64,000 bases of DNA from Maribacter litoralis. GTDB taxonomy: Bacteria; Bacteroidota; Bacteroidia; Flavobacteriales; Flavobacteriaceae. The notes under the pieces were generated by a model. That model saw nothing but the letters and a program-made list of their open reading frames with translations. It did no database searches and was not told the origin of the DNA. The translations under genes were made by a program, and so were the position numbers. Positions within the stretch are counted from its first letter, which is position 1, and every line of letters starts with the position of its first letter. This document shows positions 1 through 9,121 of the stretch, in pieces. The DNA is taken from positions 124,001-188,000 of the forward strand of contig NZ_QCZD01000003.1 in NCBI RefSeq assembly GCF_003075045.1. The letters run 5' to 3'.

Positions 1-381
1 TCCGACGCTTTGCGCGAGATACCGATACAGACCAAAATATCGGAGTTTAACAATGGTGTAGATTTAATGGCCGAGTTACTTTCTAATACGGCAGAGCAAC
101 CAGATGTTATATTCTTGGATTTAAAAATGCCAATGATGGATGGTTTTGAGTGTTTAGCAGACATAAGAGACCTGGAACAGTATATAAATACACCTGTAAT
201 TATATATTCTACTTCTTATCACCCAAAAGAAATAGACAGACTTAATGAAATGGGTGCATCGTTATATTTACAAAAACCGTCTTCGTACAATCAATTAAAA
301 ACGCTTTTACACAAATGTCTTCGTTATGTAAATAATGCTGACGGAAATATTATAGACAAAGAATTTGTTATCTCCATTTAA
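1..381 (+). CDS. Single-domain response regulator, 5' end outside window
   Basis: This is a receiver (CheY-like) domain protein with no output domain. The reading frame is open to the first base of the window, so the true start lies upstream. The first visible residues align with about residue 22 of the paralogue at 3954-4406. The phospho-acceptor Asp is in the motif VIFLDLKMPMMDGFECL, the conserved Thr/Ser is in IYSTS, and the conserved Lys is in LQKPSS. Such stand-alone (Rcp1-like) regulators usually take phosphate from a nearby histidine kinase. A likely partner is one of the PAS kinases at 1894-3822 or 7104-8756, but pairing cannot be proven here. Confidence 0.9.
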   Translation, partial: SDALREIPIQTKISEFNNGVDLMAELLSNTAEQPDVIFLDLKMPMMDGFECLADIRDLEQYINTPVIIYSTSYHPKEIDRLNEMGASLYLQKPSSYNQLKTLLHKCLRYVNNADGNIIDKEFVISI

Positions 382-583
382 AAAAGTACCCTACTACAGC
401 CTTTTAACCTTCCCTTCTACTACGCATCCTCAATATCCATTTAGACTAATTTAGTAGCTACAGAAAATCGATACATCTTAATACTGACCCTAATTAGGTC
501 TTTATTCCCTTTATAATATGGGTATACTTATCTCTTTGTGAGCAACATTAAAAATTACTAAATCGCCATCAATAAAACTAAAA

Positions 584-607
584 AAGCCAGCTCAATTGAG
601 CTGGCTT
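584..607 (-). terminator. Rho-independent terminator of the AraC gene
   Basis: A perfect 24-base palindrome (12-base arms, centre near 595) lies just past the stop of the minus-strand AraC gene. Read on the minus strand it is followed by a T-rich run. Confidence 0.8.
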
Positions 608-629
608 CATCTTTTTCATATATTTTTTC

Positions 630-1619
630 TTATGCTGAAATAGACATATTTCTAATGTTCATTAGGTATGTTTTTGGTGTACAGTTGTACTTATTTCTAA
701 ATATTTTAGAAAAATAGCTTCTACTGGTAAAGCCTATAGAATATACTATTTCAGAAATATTCATATCAGAAGTCTTAATTAGTTCTTCAGCTAGAATTAA
801 ACGTTCATTTCTAATAAAGTTTGTTACCGTAGTACCCTCCATTACTTTAAAACCTTCTTGAAGCTTCGTTGGAGATAGACCATATTCCTTACTTAAATCG
901 GTTACCGTATAGGGGTATTCAGGTTTTCTCTTTATTGCATTTACCGCCTCTTCTATTCTCAGAAGTTCTTTTTTGGTCAACATGGTCGAAACTTGACCTT
1001 CGTTCTCCATATCTTCCTTGCAATGTAAAATCTCTAAAGCCAGGGTAAAGTTTACGATACCCTCAATAAGAAGCTTTCTCACCAAACCTACTTGGGTAAT
1101 AGCTCTTATCTGCAAAAGTTGTTCTTTAATCTTTAAGTTAAATGTACCTATGTGTGCATTTCCATCTTCACTAAGGAACGTAGCGAACAATTGCTCGTAT
1201 AACTTTTGATTGTTATTGTTTGGTGCATCACCATCTTGGGTTACCTTAATTATAGATAAGTTAGACTTGGTAGCCTCTCTTAATTTTATATTGATCGTTT
1301 CATTAGACCCACCTACTACAACAGTTTGTAATGCCTCTACTTTCTGAGACTCCTTACCTTTTGTAAATCTAAAGTTACCTTCTAAACAGTAAATAAAATA
1401 TAAACTACGATTTTGATCTAGTTTTAAATCGAAATTGAAATCTTGGTTCAAGTCCATATCATATTCGCTGTAAGATATTCCAGATCCTAAAGAAACAGTT
1501 TGTATTCTACCGGTTCCTTTATCATTATCATACTGAAGTATACGATCGCCTTGAAAGCTAGAAATACTTCCGCCTAAAACATTATTGAAATAACTTAATT
1601 GATTATGAACTATTTGCAT
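630..1619 (-). CDS. AraC-family transcriptional regulator
   Basis: A 329-residue protein with an unassigned N-terminal sensor region of about 220 residues and a C-terminal AraC DNA-binding domain (about 230-325). The domain shows both helix-turn-helix units. The first is around LSKEYGLSPTKLQEGFK and the second around ISEIVYSIGFTSRSYFSKIF, with the typical family ending NKYNCTPKTYL. The family binds DNA as a transcriptional activator or repressor; the ligand and targets are unknown. The ATG overlaps the end of a 53-57 codon ORF upstream, which suggests translational coupling. A strong terminator follows. Three TGTTACA copies upstream are possible operator sites. Confidence 0.9.
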   Translation of the reverse strand: MQIVHNQLSYFNNVLGGSISSFQGDRILQYDNDKGTGRIQTVSLGSGISYSEYDMDLNQDFNFDLKLDQNRSLYFIYCLEGNFRFTKGKESQKVEALQTVVVGGSNETINIKLREATKSNLSIIKVTQDGDAPNNNNQKLYEQLFATFLSEDGNAHIGTFNLKIKEQLLQIRAITQVGLVRKLLIEGIVNFTLALEILHCKEDMENEGQVSTMLTKKELLRIEEAVNAIKRKPEYPYTVTDLSKEYGLSPTKLQEGFKVMEGTTVTNFIRNERLILAEELIKTSDMNISEIVYSIGFTSRSYFSKIFRNKYNCTPKTYLMNIRNMSISA

Positions 1620-1783
1620 GATATATTATTTTGAAGGTTATTATTTAATGCAGCCTCTTGTGCCTCAAAAGCATCTGATGAACCAGGAGTGCTACCTTTT
1701 ACATTTGACGTTTGGTCATAAGAACTTTTTCGTCTTACGTTACCTACTCTAGCATATTGAAAATTATTCATAGGGACTTGCAT
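1610..1783 (-). CDS. Small ORF overlapping the AraC gene start
   Basis: On the minus strand an ATG at 1783 (or in frame at 1771, giving 53 residues) opens a frame of 57 codons. It ends at a TAG whose bases lie inside the first codons of the AraC gene. The peptide is hydrophilic and rich in Asn, Ser and Gln. It starts MNNFQYARVGNVRRKSS from the second ATG and has no signal peptide or membrane segment. The tight overlap with the regulator start suggests a real co-translated leader or partner peptide. I do not recognise a family. It could also be a chance ORF. Confidence 0.5.
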   Translation of the reverse strand: MQVPMNNFQYARVGNVRRKSSYDQTSNVKGSTPGSSDAFEAQEAALNNNLQNNISCK

Positions 1784-1790
1784 TTCTTGT

Positions 1791-1851
1791 TGTTACAAAG
1801 ATGCAGCCAATGAAGGGTAAATCTGTTACATGATTTTTAGAAGCTGTTACA
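1791..1851. promoter_or_regulatory. Three TGTTACA copies upstream of the AraC unit
   Basis: TGTTACA occurs at 1791-1797, 1824-1830 and 1845-1851 on the plus strand. The last two start 21 bases apart, about two helical turns. The cluster lies just upstream of the small ORF and AraC gene, so it may be an autoregulatory operator. This is inferred from position and repetition only. Confidence 0.4.
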
Positions 1852-1893
1852 CAATTTTAAGAAAGAGGGGTTTATGTAACTAATGGAAGACAT

Positions 1894-3822
1894 TTAGAGC
1901 AATGTAGGAAGATAAACGGTAAACTCTGCCCCTTTATTGATTTCACCCTCAGCGTGTATGACTCCATTATGAGATTGCACTATTTTTTTACAAATGGACA
2001 GTCCTAAACCCGTACCGGTAAATTCGGTTTTACCATGTAGGCGTTGAAAAATCTCGAAAATTTTCTCTTGATACTTTTTATCAAATCCGATACCATTATC
2101 TATAAACTGTAATTTCACATAGTTTATGCTTGGTAGCAGACTTTTTACATTGGCATTTTTACCACTAATTATACTGCTGATGATTTTTATATGTGGTTGC
2201 ACACCTTCATGCACGTACTTTAAGGAATTGCCGATAAGGTTAGAGAATAGTTGTTCCAATTGAAATTGGATACCGTTAACCACTGGTAAGTTTTCTGCAT
2301 CTATTTTAGCGTCCAATTCACTTATGCGTTCACCAAGGTCATCTAAAATATTATTTAAAACATCATTAAGATCTACACGTTTGGGTTGCTCATTGACCTC
2401 ATCAATTTTAGAGTACGACAACAGATTACTTATTAAATTGCGCATTCTATCGGATGAGTATTTAATCTTATCCAAATATCCTTGCGAACGTTTATTTAAT
2501 CGACCCGCTTCTTCCTCATCTAAGCGACTAACGAACATTTGAATCTTACGTAAGGGTTCTTGTAAATCGTGACTTGCAACTCTGTTAAAAGCTTCTAAAT
2601 CGGCATTGGTTCGCTTTAATTCGGCATTTTTAATTTGAAGTATCGATTCTGATTCTATTTGATTGGTAACATCCCTAATAACGCCAACCATGTACCAATT
2701 ACCTTCTTTTTGATAACACTCGCCAATGGTATTCATATACCTAAGCTCGTTAGACTTGGTATACACCCTAAACACAAGATCAGATTTTGTCTTCAGCCTC
2801 TTGGCTTCTTTAAAGCTAAATTTTACCTTTTCTATATCATTTGGATGAAGAAAGGATAACAAACGATCATACTTGTCATCGAACTCATTCGGCTCATAAC
2901 CGAACAGTCTATAAACATTATCAGAATACTTTATTTGTTCTTTTGCTAAATTCCATCTAAAACTTCCGATATGAGCTACATGTTCTGCTTCAGAAAGTAA
3001 TCTATTTTGAATGAACAATTCGTTCTCATATCTTTTCTCTTGGGTAACATCTTTCGAGAACAAGATTACGCCCTCATTCATTTTTACGGCACGTGTACTT
3101 AACCAATACGGCTCATCATTAAAAACGAATTCTTTGGTATACTCTTTATTTTCGCCAGTATTATAGCATTCTACCAATATTTCCAATACTCCGTTGTCTG
3201 CGTTCTTTGGGTAGTATTCCAAAACGGTCATTCCAACTATTTTGCTAGCTTCTTCATTGGTAATTTCATCCATTCGATTATTCATATAGTCTATATGAAA
3301 ATCAATAATTTCCTCTTGGTCATTAAATATTGGTTTTAAATAGCAAATAATACTGTCATTGCTATCTAACACCCTAATACCAAAAAGACTCGAAATCTCC
3401 AGTTCGCGCAATCTAGATTTTGCATCACCAATTGGTAACTTAGATTCTTTATCCTTTATATACTCCTGCTTTATTTCTGTTACAGTGACCAATAAACCTG
3501 CATTTAACGAACTTACCTCAACTTGATGGTCTAGGTTTTCATTCTCCTTTCCAGGAATTATAAAACTCTCCTTTTCATGCGTAGCAAAAACCTTGTTCGC
3601 CACAACCAGCAATTGATCACAATTAGCTAGTTGACTTAAGGTTATATTCTTAATATTTTTTATAGAACCAGAAAAAAAGGCATGCGCTTTCTTATTGGCA
3701 TATTTAACTAGGTATTCTTTATTTTTTGAAGAAGGATCAATTTCTTGAACCACAAACAGCATAGCAACGTTGCAATTATCAACAATTTTCTCAAAAAAAC
3801 TACCTGCTGCGCTGTCTATCAT
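1894..3822 (-). CDS. PAS-domain sensor histidine kinase
   Basis: A 642-residue soluble kinase with no clear membrane segment. N-terminal PAS-like modules are followed by a well-formed PAS/PAC near residues 265-385 (AEHVAHIGSFRWNLAKEQ onward). A HisKA domain carries the phospho-His in VASHDLQEPLRKIQ. The HATPase_c domain has an N box around NLIGNSLKYV, DNGIGFD (G1), and a G2 region in GTGLGLSICKKIV. It autophosphorylates and should pass phosphate to an Asp on a response regulator. The stand-alone receiver gene at 3954-4406, same strand, lies just upstream, but a terminator-like hairpin sits between them. The other PAS kinase in this block shares the SHDLQEPLRKIQMF core, so the two are paralogues. 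Confidence 0.93.
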   Translation of the reverse strand: MIDSAAGSFFEKIVDNCNVAMLFVVQEIDPSSKNKEYLVKYANKKAHAFFSGSIKNIKNITLSQLANCDQLLVVANKVFATHEKESFIIPGKENENLDHQVEVSSLNAGLLVTVTEIKQEYIKDKESKLPIGDAKSRLRELEISSLFGIRVLDSNDSIICYLKPIFNDQEEIIDFHIDYMNNRMDEITNEEASKIVGMTVLEYYPKNADNGVLEILVECYNTGENKEYTKEFVFNDEPYWLSTRAVKMNEGVILFSKDVTQEKRYENELFIQNRLLSEAEHVAHIGSFRWNLAKEQIKYSDNVYRLFGYEPNEFDDKYDRLLSFLHPNDIEKVKFSFKEAKRLKTKSDLVFRVYTKSNELRYMNTIGECYQKEGNWYMVGVIRDVTNQIESESILQIKNAELKRTNADLEAFNRVASHDLQEPLRKIQMFVSRLDEEEAGRLNKRSQGYLDKIKYSSDRMRNLISNLLSYSKIDEVNEQPKRVDLNDVLNNILDDLGERISELDAKIDAENLPVVNGIQFQLEQLFSNLIGNSLKYVHEGVQPHIKIISSIISGKNANVKSLLPSINYVKLQFIDNGIGFDKKYQEKIFEIFQRLHGKTEFTGTGLGLSICKKIVQSHNGVIHAEGEINKGAEFTVYLPTLL

Positions 3823-3901
3823 TATTTTATACTTTTACCACCCTAGGGTTAAGGCATTGCGAAGTAAGGGTTTATATTACGATTTGAATAGTGCTAAAAC
3901 A

Positions 3902-3932
3902 AAAAAAGTTGCTCCTAACGAAGCAACTTTTT
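3902..3932. terminator. Terminator after the response regulator gene
   Basis: An inverted repeat (arms with core GTTGCT / AGCAAC, 10-base loop region) is bordered by A runs on one side and T runs on the other. It can end transcription in either direction and lies between the response regulator and kinase genes. Confidence 0.7.
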
Positions 3933-3953
3933 TATATAAAGTACATTGAAAAC

Positions 3954-4406
3954 CTATATTTTCAATAAGAAATTTTCCTTTTTAAAATCGTTTAGGTGAT
4001 ATGCCCAATTCATTTTAACTACCTGTTTCAATGACTTTTTAAGTTCACTAAAACTTGAAGGTTTTTTAATATAAATATTTGCCCCTTTTTCAAAAGTTTC
4101 TTCAATATCTCTTTCTGCGGAAGAAGTGGAGTAAATAGCAACCAACAAATCTTTTAGATGTGGTGTGTTTCTAATGGCCTCTAAACACTCAAACCCATTC
4201 ATAATAGGCATGTTCAAATCTAAAAACACCAAGTCTGGAGTGTTTTTTTCATCACTTAGCAAAAACTCCATACAGCTTTTACCATTTTCCAATTGATGTA
4301 AATCTGTATTAAGCTCTATCCCTTCTAACGCATCTGCAAAAAACTGTCTGTCGTCTTCGTCGTCGTCTACTAGGAGTATCTTTAATTTATCCATTTCACT
4401 TTTCAT
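3954..4406 (-). CDS. Single-domain response regulator
   Basis: A 150-residue CheY-like receiver without an output domain. The acidic pocket is in ILLVDDDEDDRQF, the phospho-acceptor Asp in LVFLDLNMPIMNGFECL, the conserved Thr/Ser in IYSTS, and the conserved Lys in IKKPSS. It closely resembles the protein encoded at the left edge of the window. The gene lies on the same strand as the PAS kinase at 1894-3822 and 24 bases downstream of a short AraC-type gene, so the three are likely functionally linked. An internal ATG at 4394 could also be the start. Confidence 0.92.
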   Translation of the reverse strand: MKSEMDKLKILLVDDDEDDRQFFADALEGIELNTDLHQLENGKSCMEFLLSDEKNTPDLVFLDLNMPIMNGFECLEAIRNTPHLKDLLVAIYSTSSAERDIEETFEKGANIYIKKPSSFSELKKSLKQVVKMNWAYHLNDFKKENFLLKI

Positions 4407-4430
4407 GTTTCTAGAGAAGAACCGTTCTTC

Positions 4431-4964
4431 TTACTTTTTTCTAAACTTCAAGTATTGGGTTATCGTCAAGCCCGTTACTTTTTTAAACTGATTCGATAAA
4501 TGAGGTACACTGCTAAAATTCAAGTCATGAGCAATTTCGCTTAAACTTGCATTTTCTAAAAGTACTAACTCCTTCACTTTTTCAATGCGCACTAAGATAT
4601 AAAAATTCTCAATTGAGGTAAATGTTTTACTAGAAAACAGATTTGATAGATATGGATAACTAAAACCCAATTTATTAGAAAGTAATTCTGATATTTTTAC
4701 ATTTCTAATATTACCATCATACACCATTTTCTTTATATATATCTTTATTTCCTCAACGAGATCCTTATTGTCGTTTGTTTGGATTTTTACTCCAAAGTCT
4801 TTAAGCTCTTTTGATATAGACTCAAGCTTTACTTTGCTTAAATCTTCAGGAAGCTTAATAGTACCATCTTTCAAAATTTCAAAATCAACTCCCGCTGCAA
4901 CCATTGTTCTTCGAAATACTTCACTAACCATTTTTTCAGGGTCGACTATGAAACTATATTCCAT
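4431..4964 (-). CDS. Short AraC-type DNA-binding protein
   Basis: A 177-residue protein with an N-terminal segment of about 75 residues and a C-terminal AraC helix-turn-helix domain (about 80-177). The second HTH unit is visible as LSEIAHDLNFSSVPHLSNQFKKVTG. The N-terminal part (LPEDLSKVKLESISKELKDFG) has a spacing that recalls small ferredoxin-like or HMA-like modules found in some flavobacterial AraC proteins, but no metal-binding CxxC is present. It is followed by the response regulator gene after a 24-base gap, so the two may form one transcript. Confidence 0.82.
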   Translation of the reverse strand: MEYSFIVDPEKMVSEVFRRTMVAAGVDFEILKDGTIKLPEDLSKVKLESISKELKDFGVKIQTNDNKDLVEEIKIYIKKMVYDGNIRNVKISELLSNKLGFSYPYLSNLFSSKTFTSIENFYILVRIEKVKELVLLENASLSEIAHDLNFSSVPHLSNQFKKVTGLTITQYLKFRKK

Positions 4965-5142
4965 TTAAAGACTACAATTAATTTGCAACATTTTAAGATG
5001 TAAAAATATTACTTAAATAAAATTTAACATAACAAAATACAATAAATATTGACCACTATTGAGCCATTTTACCAATTAATTATAATTGTAAGGTAAAGAT
5101 TTCATTTTTTCGGTGCATTAGTAATGAATAACAGCCCTGCCG

Positions 5143-6939
5143 TTAAGCTTTTGTATAAATTAATGCGGTATATGCAGGTATGCTCATTTTGCCTGTTAAC
5201 TGCTTTGCATCTGTCGTTTTATCTTTAATTTCCATATCGGTCACCTCCATATTTGAAAATGCATCATCATAGATATCGCTGGCTGCATTAATTTTTAAGG
5301 TAAAAGGTTCGTTCTCGTTTAAACCAATTCCATAATCTTCATATGCCTGATTACTAAAATTAAGAATGACCAATACCGGCTCTGTATTATCGTTGACATC
5401 AAAACGTTTGTATGCTAATATCTTGGTATTATTATTAACATGCAGAAATTCTATTTGCTGGCTTCTTAAACCTTTACCGCCCGAAATTTCACCTGTTCTT
5501 AATTTAATGATATCACTTATTAGCGTTTCAATACCACTATGCTTTTTTTCCTTATTCCAGTCTAAGCCTTCGGTATCTTTAAAATATTCATCTTCAATAA
5601 ACTCTTGCCCTTGAAAAAGCATTGGTATGCCTGGCGCAGTTAATGTTAAAACCATCCCTAAAATGGCTCTTTTTTTAGCAAAATCGCTCTCTGCATCTCC
5701 AGGTTGTATTTCTTCCGGCACTCTTGCTTTTCCATTTGCCACTTCATCATGAGATTCTGTGTACACTACGCGGCTAAAGGCATCGTTACTGTACATATAA
5801 CTTAGAGCACCTACAATTTTTTCTAAATCCCTACCGTCATCATGCGTATCTTCAATAACCTCCCTTACTGGATGCACAAAATTCATATCCCATTGAGAAC
5901 CGTACAATAAACCATTATGTTCAACAGCATCGGTAACCCGGCTATCTCCCTTAAGATCTTCCGCAATGGTTAACACATGTGGGTACTTCTCCCTAAGCTC
6001 CATATTGATGTCTCTCATTAGAATATTCCCTTCTTCTATTTCGGTATCATACCCCATACCGCCACCTTCAAAGCGAATGTAAGAAGTGGCATCCATCCGC
6101 AATCCGTCACAATGATATTTTTCTATCCACATCAGCGCATTATCACGCAAATACTGTCGTACTTCTTCCCTACCATAATCGGGTCTGGTATCGCCCCAAG
6201 GGGTATCACTTCTATGGTCATTGTAAAAATAAATTCCGCCTTTATCATTTTCGCTCCAGCCATCAAACTGCCACAGATCAACATCTGACGGACCGAAGTG
6301 ATTATACACCACATCCATTATTACCGCTATACCTTTCTTATGAGCCAGGTTCACCAGTTTGGCAAATGCTTCGGGACCACCATAATCTTGTTCAATTGCA
6401 AAGGGATGAGCTGGATTGTACCCCCACGATATACCACCAGCGAATTCAGCAACCGGCAATAATTCAATACAGTTAATACCTAAATTTTTTAAGTAATCCA
6501 GCTTTTCAATTACATCATCGAAAGTACCAACGGCCTCTGGCGAAGACCTATTAAAAGTACCTACATGCAACTCATATATTACCAATTGATTCCAACTGGG
6601 CATTTTAAAATCATCATCATCCCAATCAAAATCTAATGTTCGTATAACGGAATTCCCATTACTATTGGTTACCTCAAAAGCGTAAGGATCATTTCTAGGC
6701 AAAAGACTGCCTTCATGTTCAATAAAATATTTGTATTCATCACCTGGTGATGCCATATCGGTTTCTACAGACCAATAACCATTTTCTTCTAACTCAAGAG
6801 GAATTTCACTTTCTGACCAGTTGTTAAAGCTCCCTGCCACAAAGACCTTTTCTGCATTAGGCGCCCATACTCTAAAGGTTACGGTGCCATCACTTACAAT
6901 AGCACCCATACCTGCCGATTTTGTTATAGTAGTATTCAT
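5143..6939 (-). CDS. GH13 alpha-glucan enzyme, branching-enzyme-like, with CBM48
   Basis: A cytoplasmic 598-residue GH13-family enzyme. A CBM48/E-set domain occupies about residues 10-95 (VTFRVWAPNAEKVFVAGSF). The (beta/alpha)8 barrel shows region I DVVYNHFGPSD, region II GLRMDATSYI with the nucleophile Asp, the acid/base Glu in LTIAEDLKG, and region IV VYTESHDEV. A C-terminal beta domain follows. It should act on alpha-1,4-glucan such as glycogen. The length and motifs fit branching enzyme or a trehalohydrolase-like (TreZ) enzyme, and I cannot decide between them. I chose the ATG at 6939 over one 27 bases upstream because the residues between look non-native. No glycogen operon is nearby. 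Confidence 0.85.
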   Translation of the reverse strand: MNTTITKSAGMGAIVSDGTVTFRVWAPNAEKVFVAGSFNNWSESEIPLELEENGYWSVETDMASPGDEYKYFIEHEGSLLPRNDPYAFEVTNSNGNSVIRTLDFDWDDDDFKMPSWNQLVIYELHVGTFNRSSPEAVGTFDDVIEKLDYLKNLGINCIELLPVAEFAGGISWGYNPAHPFAIEQDYGGPEAFAKLVNLAHKKGIAVIMDVVYNHFGPSDVDLWQFDGWSENDKGGIYFYNDHRSDTPWGDTRPDYGREEVRQYLRDNALMWIEKYHCDGLRMDATSYIRFEGGGMGYDTEIEEGNILMRDINMELREKYPHVLTIAEDLKGDSRVTDAVEHNGLLYGSQWDMNFVHPVREVIEDTHDDGRDLEKIVGALSYMYSNDAFSRVVYTESHDEVANGKARVPEEIQPGDAESDFAKKRAILGMVLTLTAPGIPMLFQGQEFIEDEYFKDTEGLDWNKEKKHSGIETLISDIIKLRTGEISGGKGLRSQQIEFLHVNNNTKILAYKRFDVNDNTEPVLVILNFSNQAYEDYGIGLNENEPFTLKINAASDIYDDAFSNMEVTDMEIKDKTTDAKQLTGKMSIPAYTALIYTKA

Positions 6940-7103
6940 ATGCCAAAAATAGATGGCAATACCCACTAGTGCTAACCTGAAAAGGATATGCTTTAACCCA
7001 ATAAAATTTATTTAGAATTTTACACGAACACCTCTAACGTACTGGTATTCTAAAGTTTACCGAAAAACCAATCGATATTAAACTTTTAAAAAGTAAGCCT
7101 ATT

Positions 7104-8756
7104 TTATTTTTCCTTAGGAATAATTACGGTAAATACCGAGCCTTTGTTCAGCTCTCCAGTAGCACTTATAAACCCAGAGTGATTTTTTACGATCTTTTTT
7201 ACGATTGCCAAACCTATACCGGTACCAACATATTCCTGCTTTGTGTGTAATCGCTGGAAAACCTCAAATATTTTTTTTGAAAAATGCTCCTCAAATCCGA
7301 TACCGTTATCGGTAATGGTAATTTTCACATATTCTTTTTTATTGATCAAGCTACTATCAAAAGTTTTTGCATTGGTAATTATTTCCGTTTCAATAGTCAC
7401 TACTGGCGGAACATCGCTTCTGGAATACTTTACGGCATTAGATAAGAGATTATACATCAGTTGACGGAATTGAAAAGGCACCACTTCTAGTTCACGTGAT
7501 TGTTGCAATGTAATTTTACCGTCTTTCTTCTTAAGCTCTTCACTTAAATCACCTTTAACGTCGTCAACCAAATTTTGTAAATCGATGACCTCAAAAACCC
7601 TCTCTTCGGTATCTGTTCTGGAATATGACAACAAATCATTAATAAGCGACTGCATTCTATTGGCCGCCGATTGTATTTTCTCAAACTTTACCTTACCAGA
7701 ATCTGATAGCTTATCATATTCCTTATCTAACAGAATTTCGGAAAACATTTGAATTTTACGTAGCGGTTCTTGAAGATCATGACTAGAGATATAGGCAAAA
7801 GATTGCAACTCTTTATTCATAGCCTCTAGCTTCGTATTACTGTTCGCTAACTCTTTGGTTCGAAGATTTACCTCCTTTTTCATATGATCGGCAAACGATT
7901 TCTGCTTATCAATATTTGTTCCGGTTCCTATAAAACCAACCATTTCGCCCTCTTCAAATTTAGGTACACCAAGTACCTTAAACCATTCAAATTTTCCAGT
8001 AGCGGCATTTTTAACACGATACTCCAATGCAAATTCAGATTGCTTTTCTGCTGCATTTGCAAATCCCGCACTAACGACATCAATATCATCTGCATGTACA
8101 ACCTGTTTCCAAACATGACCTGTAAAATCTTCCTCTTTTTGAAAACCTATATAATCTAATAGTGCACGATTGGCATATTCAACATTGATATCCTTATCGG
8201 TTATCCAGATCCATACCGGTGATAAATTTGCAAGTTCCCTGAATCTTCTCTCACTTTCCTTTAATCTCCTTTCAGACAATACTGCCTCTGTAGTATCGGT
8301 TACGACAACCAAAACCCCAGAAACACCACCATCTTCATTTTTAACAGGACTGTAACTAAACGTCCAATAGACATCTTCAATCCTACCATTCCTATATATG
8401 GGAATCAATAAGTTCTCTCGCCAAATAGACTCGCCTTTTTCGGTCACCACCTTGAGCATTGGCTCTATTTCTTCCCAAATTTCAGCCCAAGCCTGTTTAC
8501 CGTTTAGTCCAAGTATTTTTGGGTGCTTGCCATCATTACCTAGAATTGGTCGATAAGCATCATTATAAAAACTTTTTAATGTCTTTCCCCAAAATAGAAA
8601 CATTGGGAATGGAGAATTCAATATAATATTAACGGTAGTCCTTAAACTTTGAGGCCAACCATCTGGCTCACCTAATGGTGTCAAAGACCAATCTTTTTCT
8701 CGCATTAACCTGCCCATCTCGCCACCATCATCAAGAAAATGGAATTTTTTGTTCAT
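7104..8756 (-). CDS. PAS-domain sensor histidine kinase
   Basis: A 550-residue soluble kinase. A PAS-like sensor near residues 35-165 (MFLFWGKTLKSFYNDAYRPIL) is of the type often found at the N-terminus of bacterial hybrid kinases. A second PAS follows at about 170-290 (FRELANLSPVWIWITDKD). A short coiled coil leads to a HisKA domain with the phospho-His in YISSHDLQEPLRKIQMF. The HATPase_c domain carries NLLSNAVKYS, DNGIGFE and GTGIGLAIVKKIV. It is a paralogue of the kinase at 1894-3822. No receiver gene is adjacent, so its partner may be one of the two stand-alone receivers in this block. Confidence 0.93.
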   Translation of the reverse strand: MNKKFHFLDDGGEMGRLMREKDWSLTPLGEPDGWPQSLRTTVNIILNSPFPMFLFWGKTLKSFYNDAYRPILGNDGKHPKILGLNGKQAWAEIWEEIEPMLKVVTEKGESIWRENLLIPIYRNGRIEDVYWTFSYSPVKNEDGGVSGVLVVVTDTTEAVLSERRLKESERRFRELANLSPVWIWITDKDINVEYANRALLDYIGFQKEEDFTGHVWKQVVHADDIDVVSAGFANAAEKQSEFALEYRVKNAATGKFEWFKVLGVPKFEEGEMVGFIGTGTNIDKQKSFADHMKKEVNLRTKELANSNTKLEAMNKELQSFAYISSHDLQEPLRKIQMFSEILLDKEYDKLSDSGKVKFEKIQSAANRMQSLINDLLSYSRTDTEERVFEVIDLQNLVDDVKGDLSEELKKKDGKITLQQSRELEVVPFQFRQLMYNLLSNAVKYSRSDVPPVVTIETEIITNAKTFDSSLINKKEYVKITITDNGIGFEEHFSKKIFEVFQRLHTKQEYVGTGIGLAIVKKIVKNHSGFISATGELNKGSVFTVIIPKEK

Positions 8757-9121
8757 AAGGATTGTAAAGTTGAAGATTCTAAATTAAGGGTTCACAAGCT
8801 ATTTCTAAACTTTATTTTAAAAAAACTAATTAGAATAGTTTATTAAAACCCGTATCTACAAATTAAATAATAATTAGAGAATAGTTTTAACTCAATAAAA
8901 TAGAATTGCTCTTTAAAAAAAATCGCAGTAGTATTTAGAAAAGGAAAGGAATCATTCAATTCTTGTTCACAAACACAAAATTGAACGATTTAAAAAATGC
9001 CGATTTTTACTCAAAAACAAGTAAAAAACCCTTCAAAATAGTCAAATAAATCATAAAACGTGTCAAATTCTTGCATTTTAACTGAATTTTACTATGTTAC
9101 CCTTTAACCCAAAAGTATTCT
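8757..9121. other. AT-rich intergenic region upstream of rpoD
   Basis: No gene is seen in these 365 bases. An imperfect inverted repeat has arms at 8951-8961 and 8979-8989. A possible Bacteroidota-type promoter for rpoD is TTGC at 9071-9074 with TATGTTAC at 9093-9100. The match to TTTG/TAnnTTTG is weak. Confidence 0.4.
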
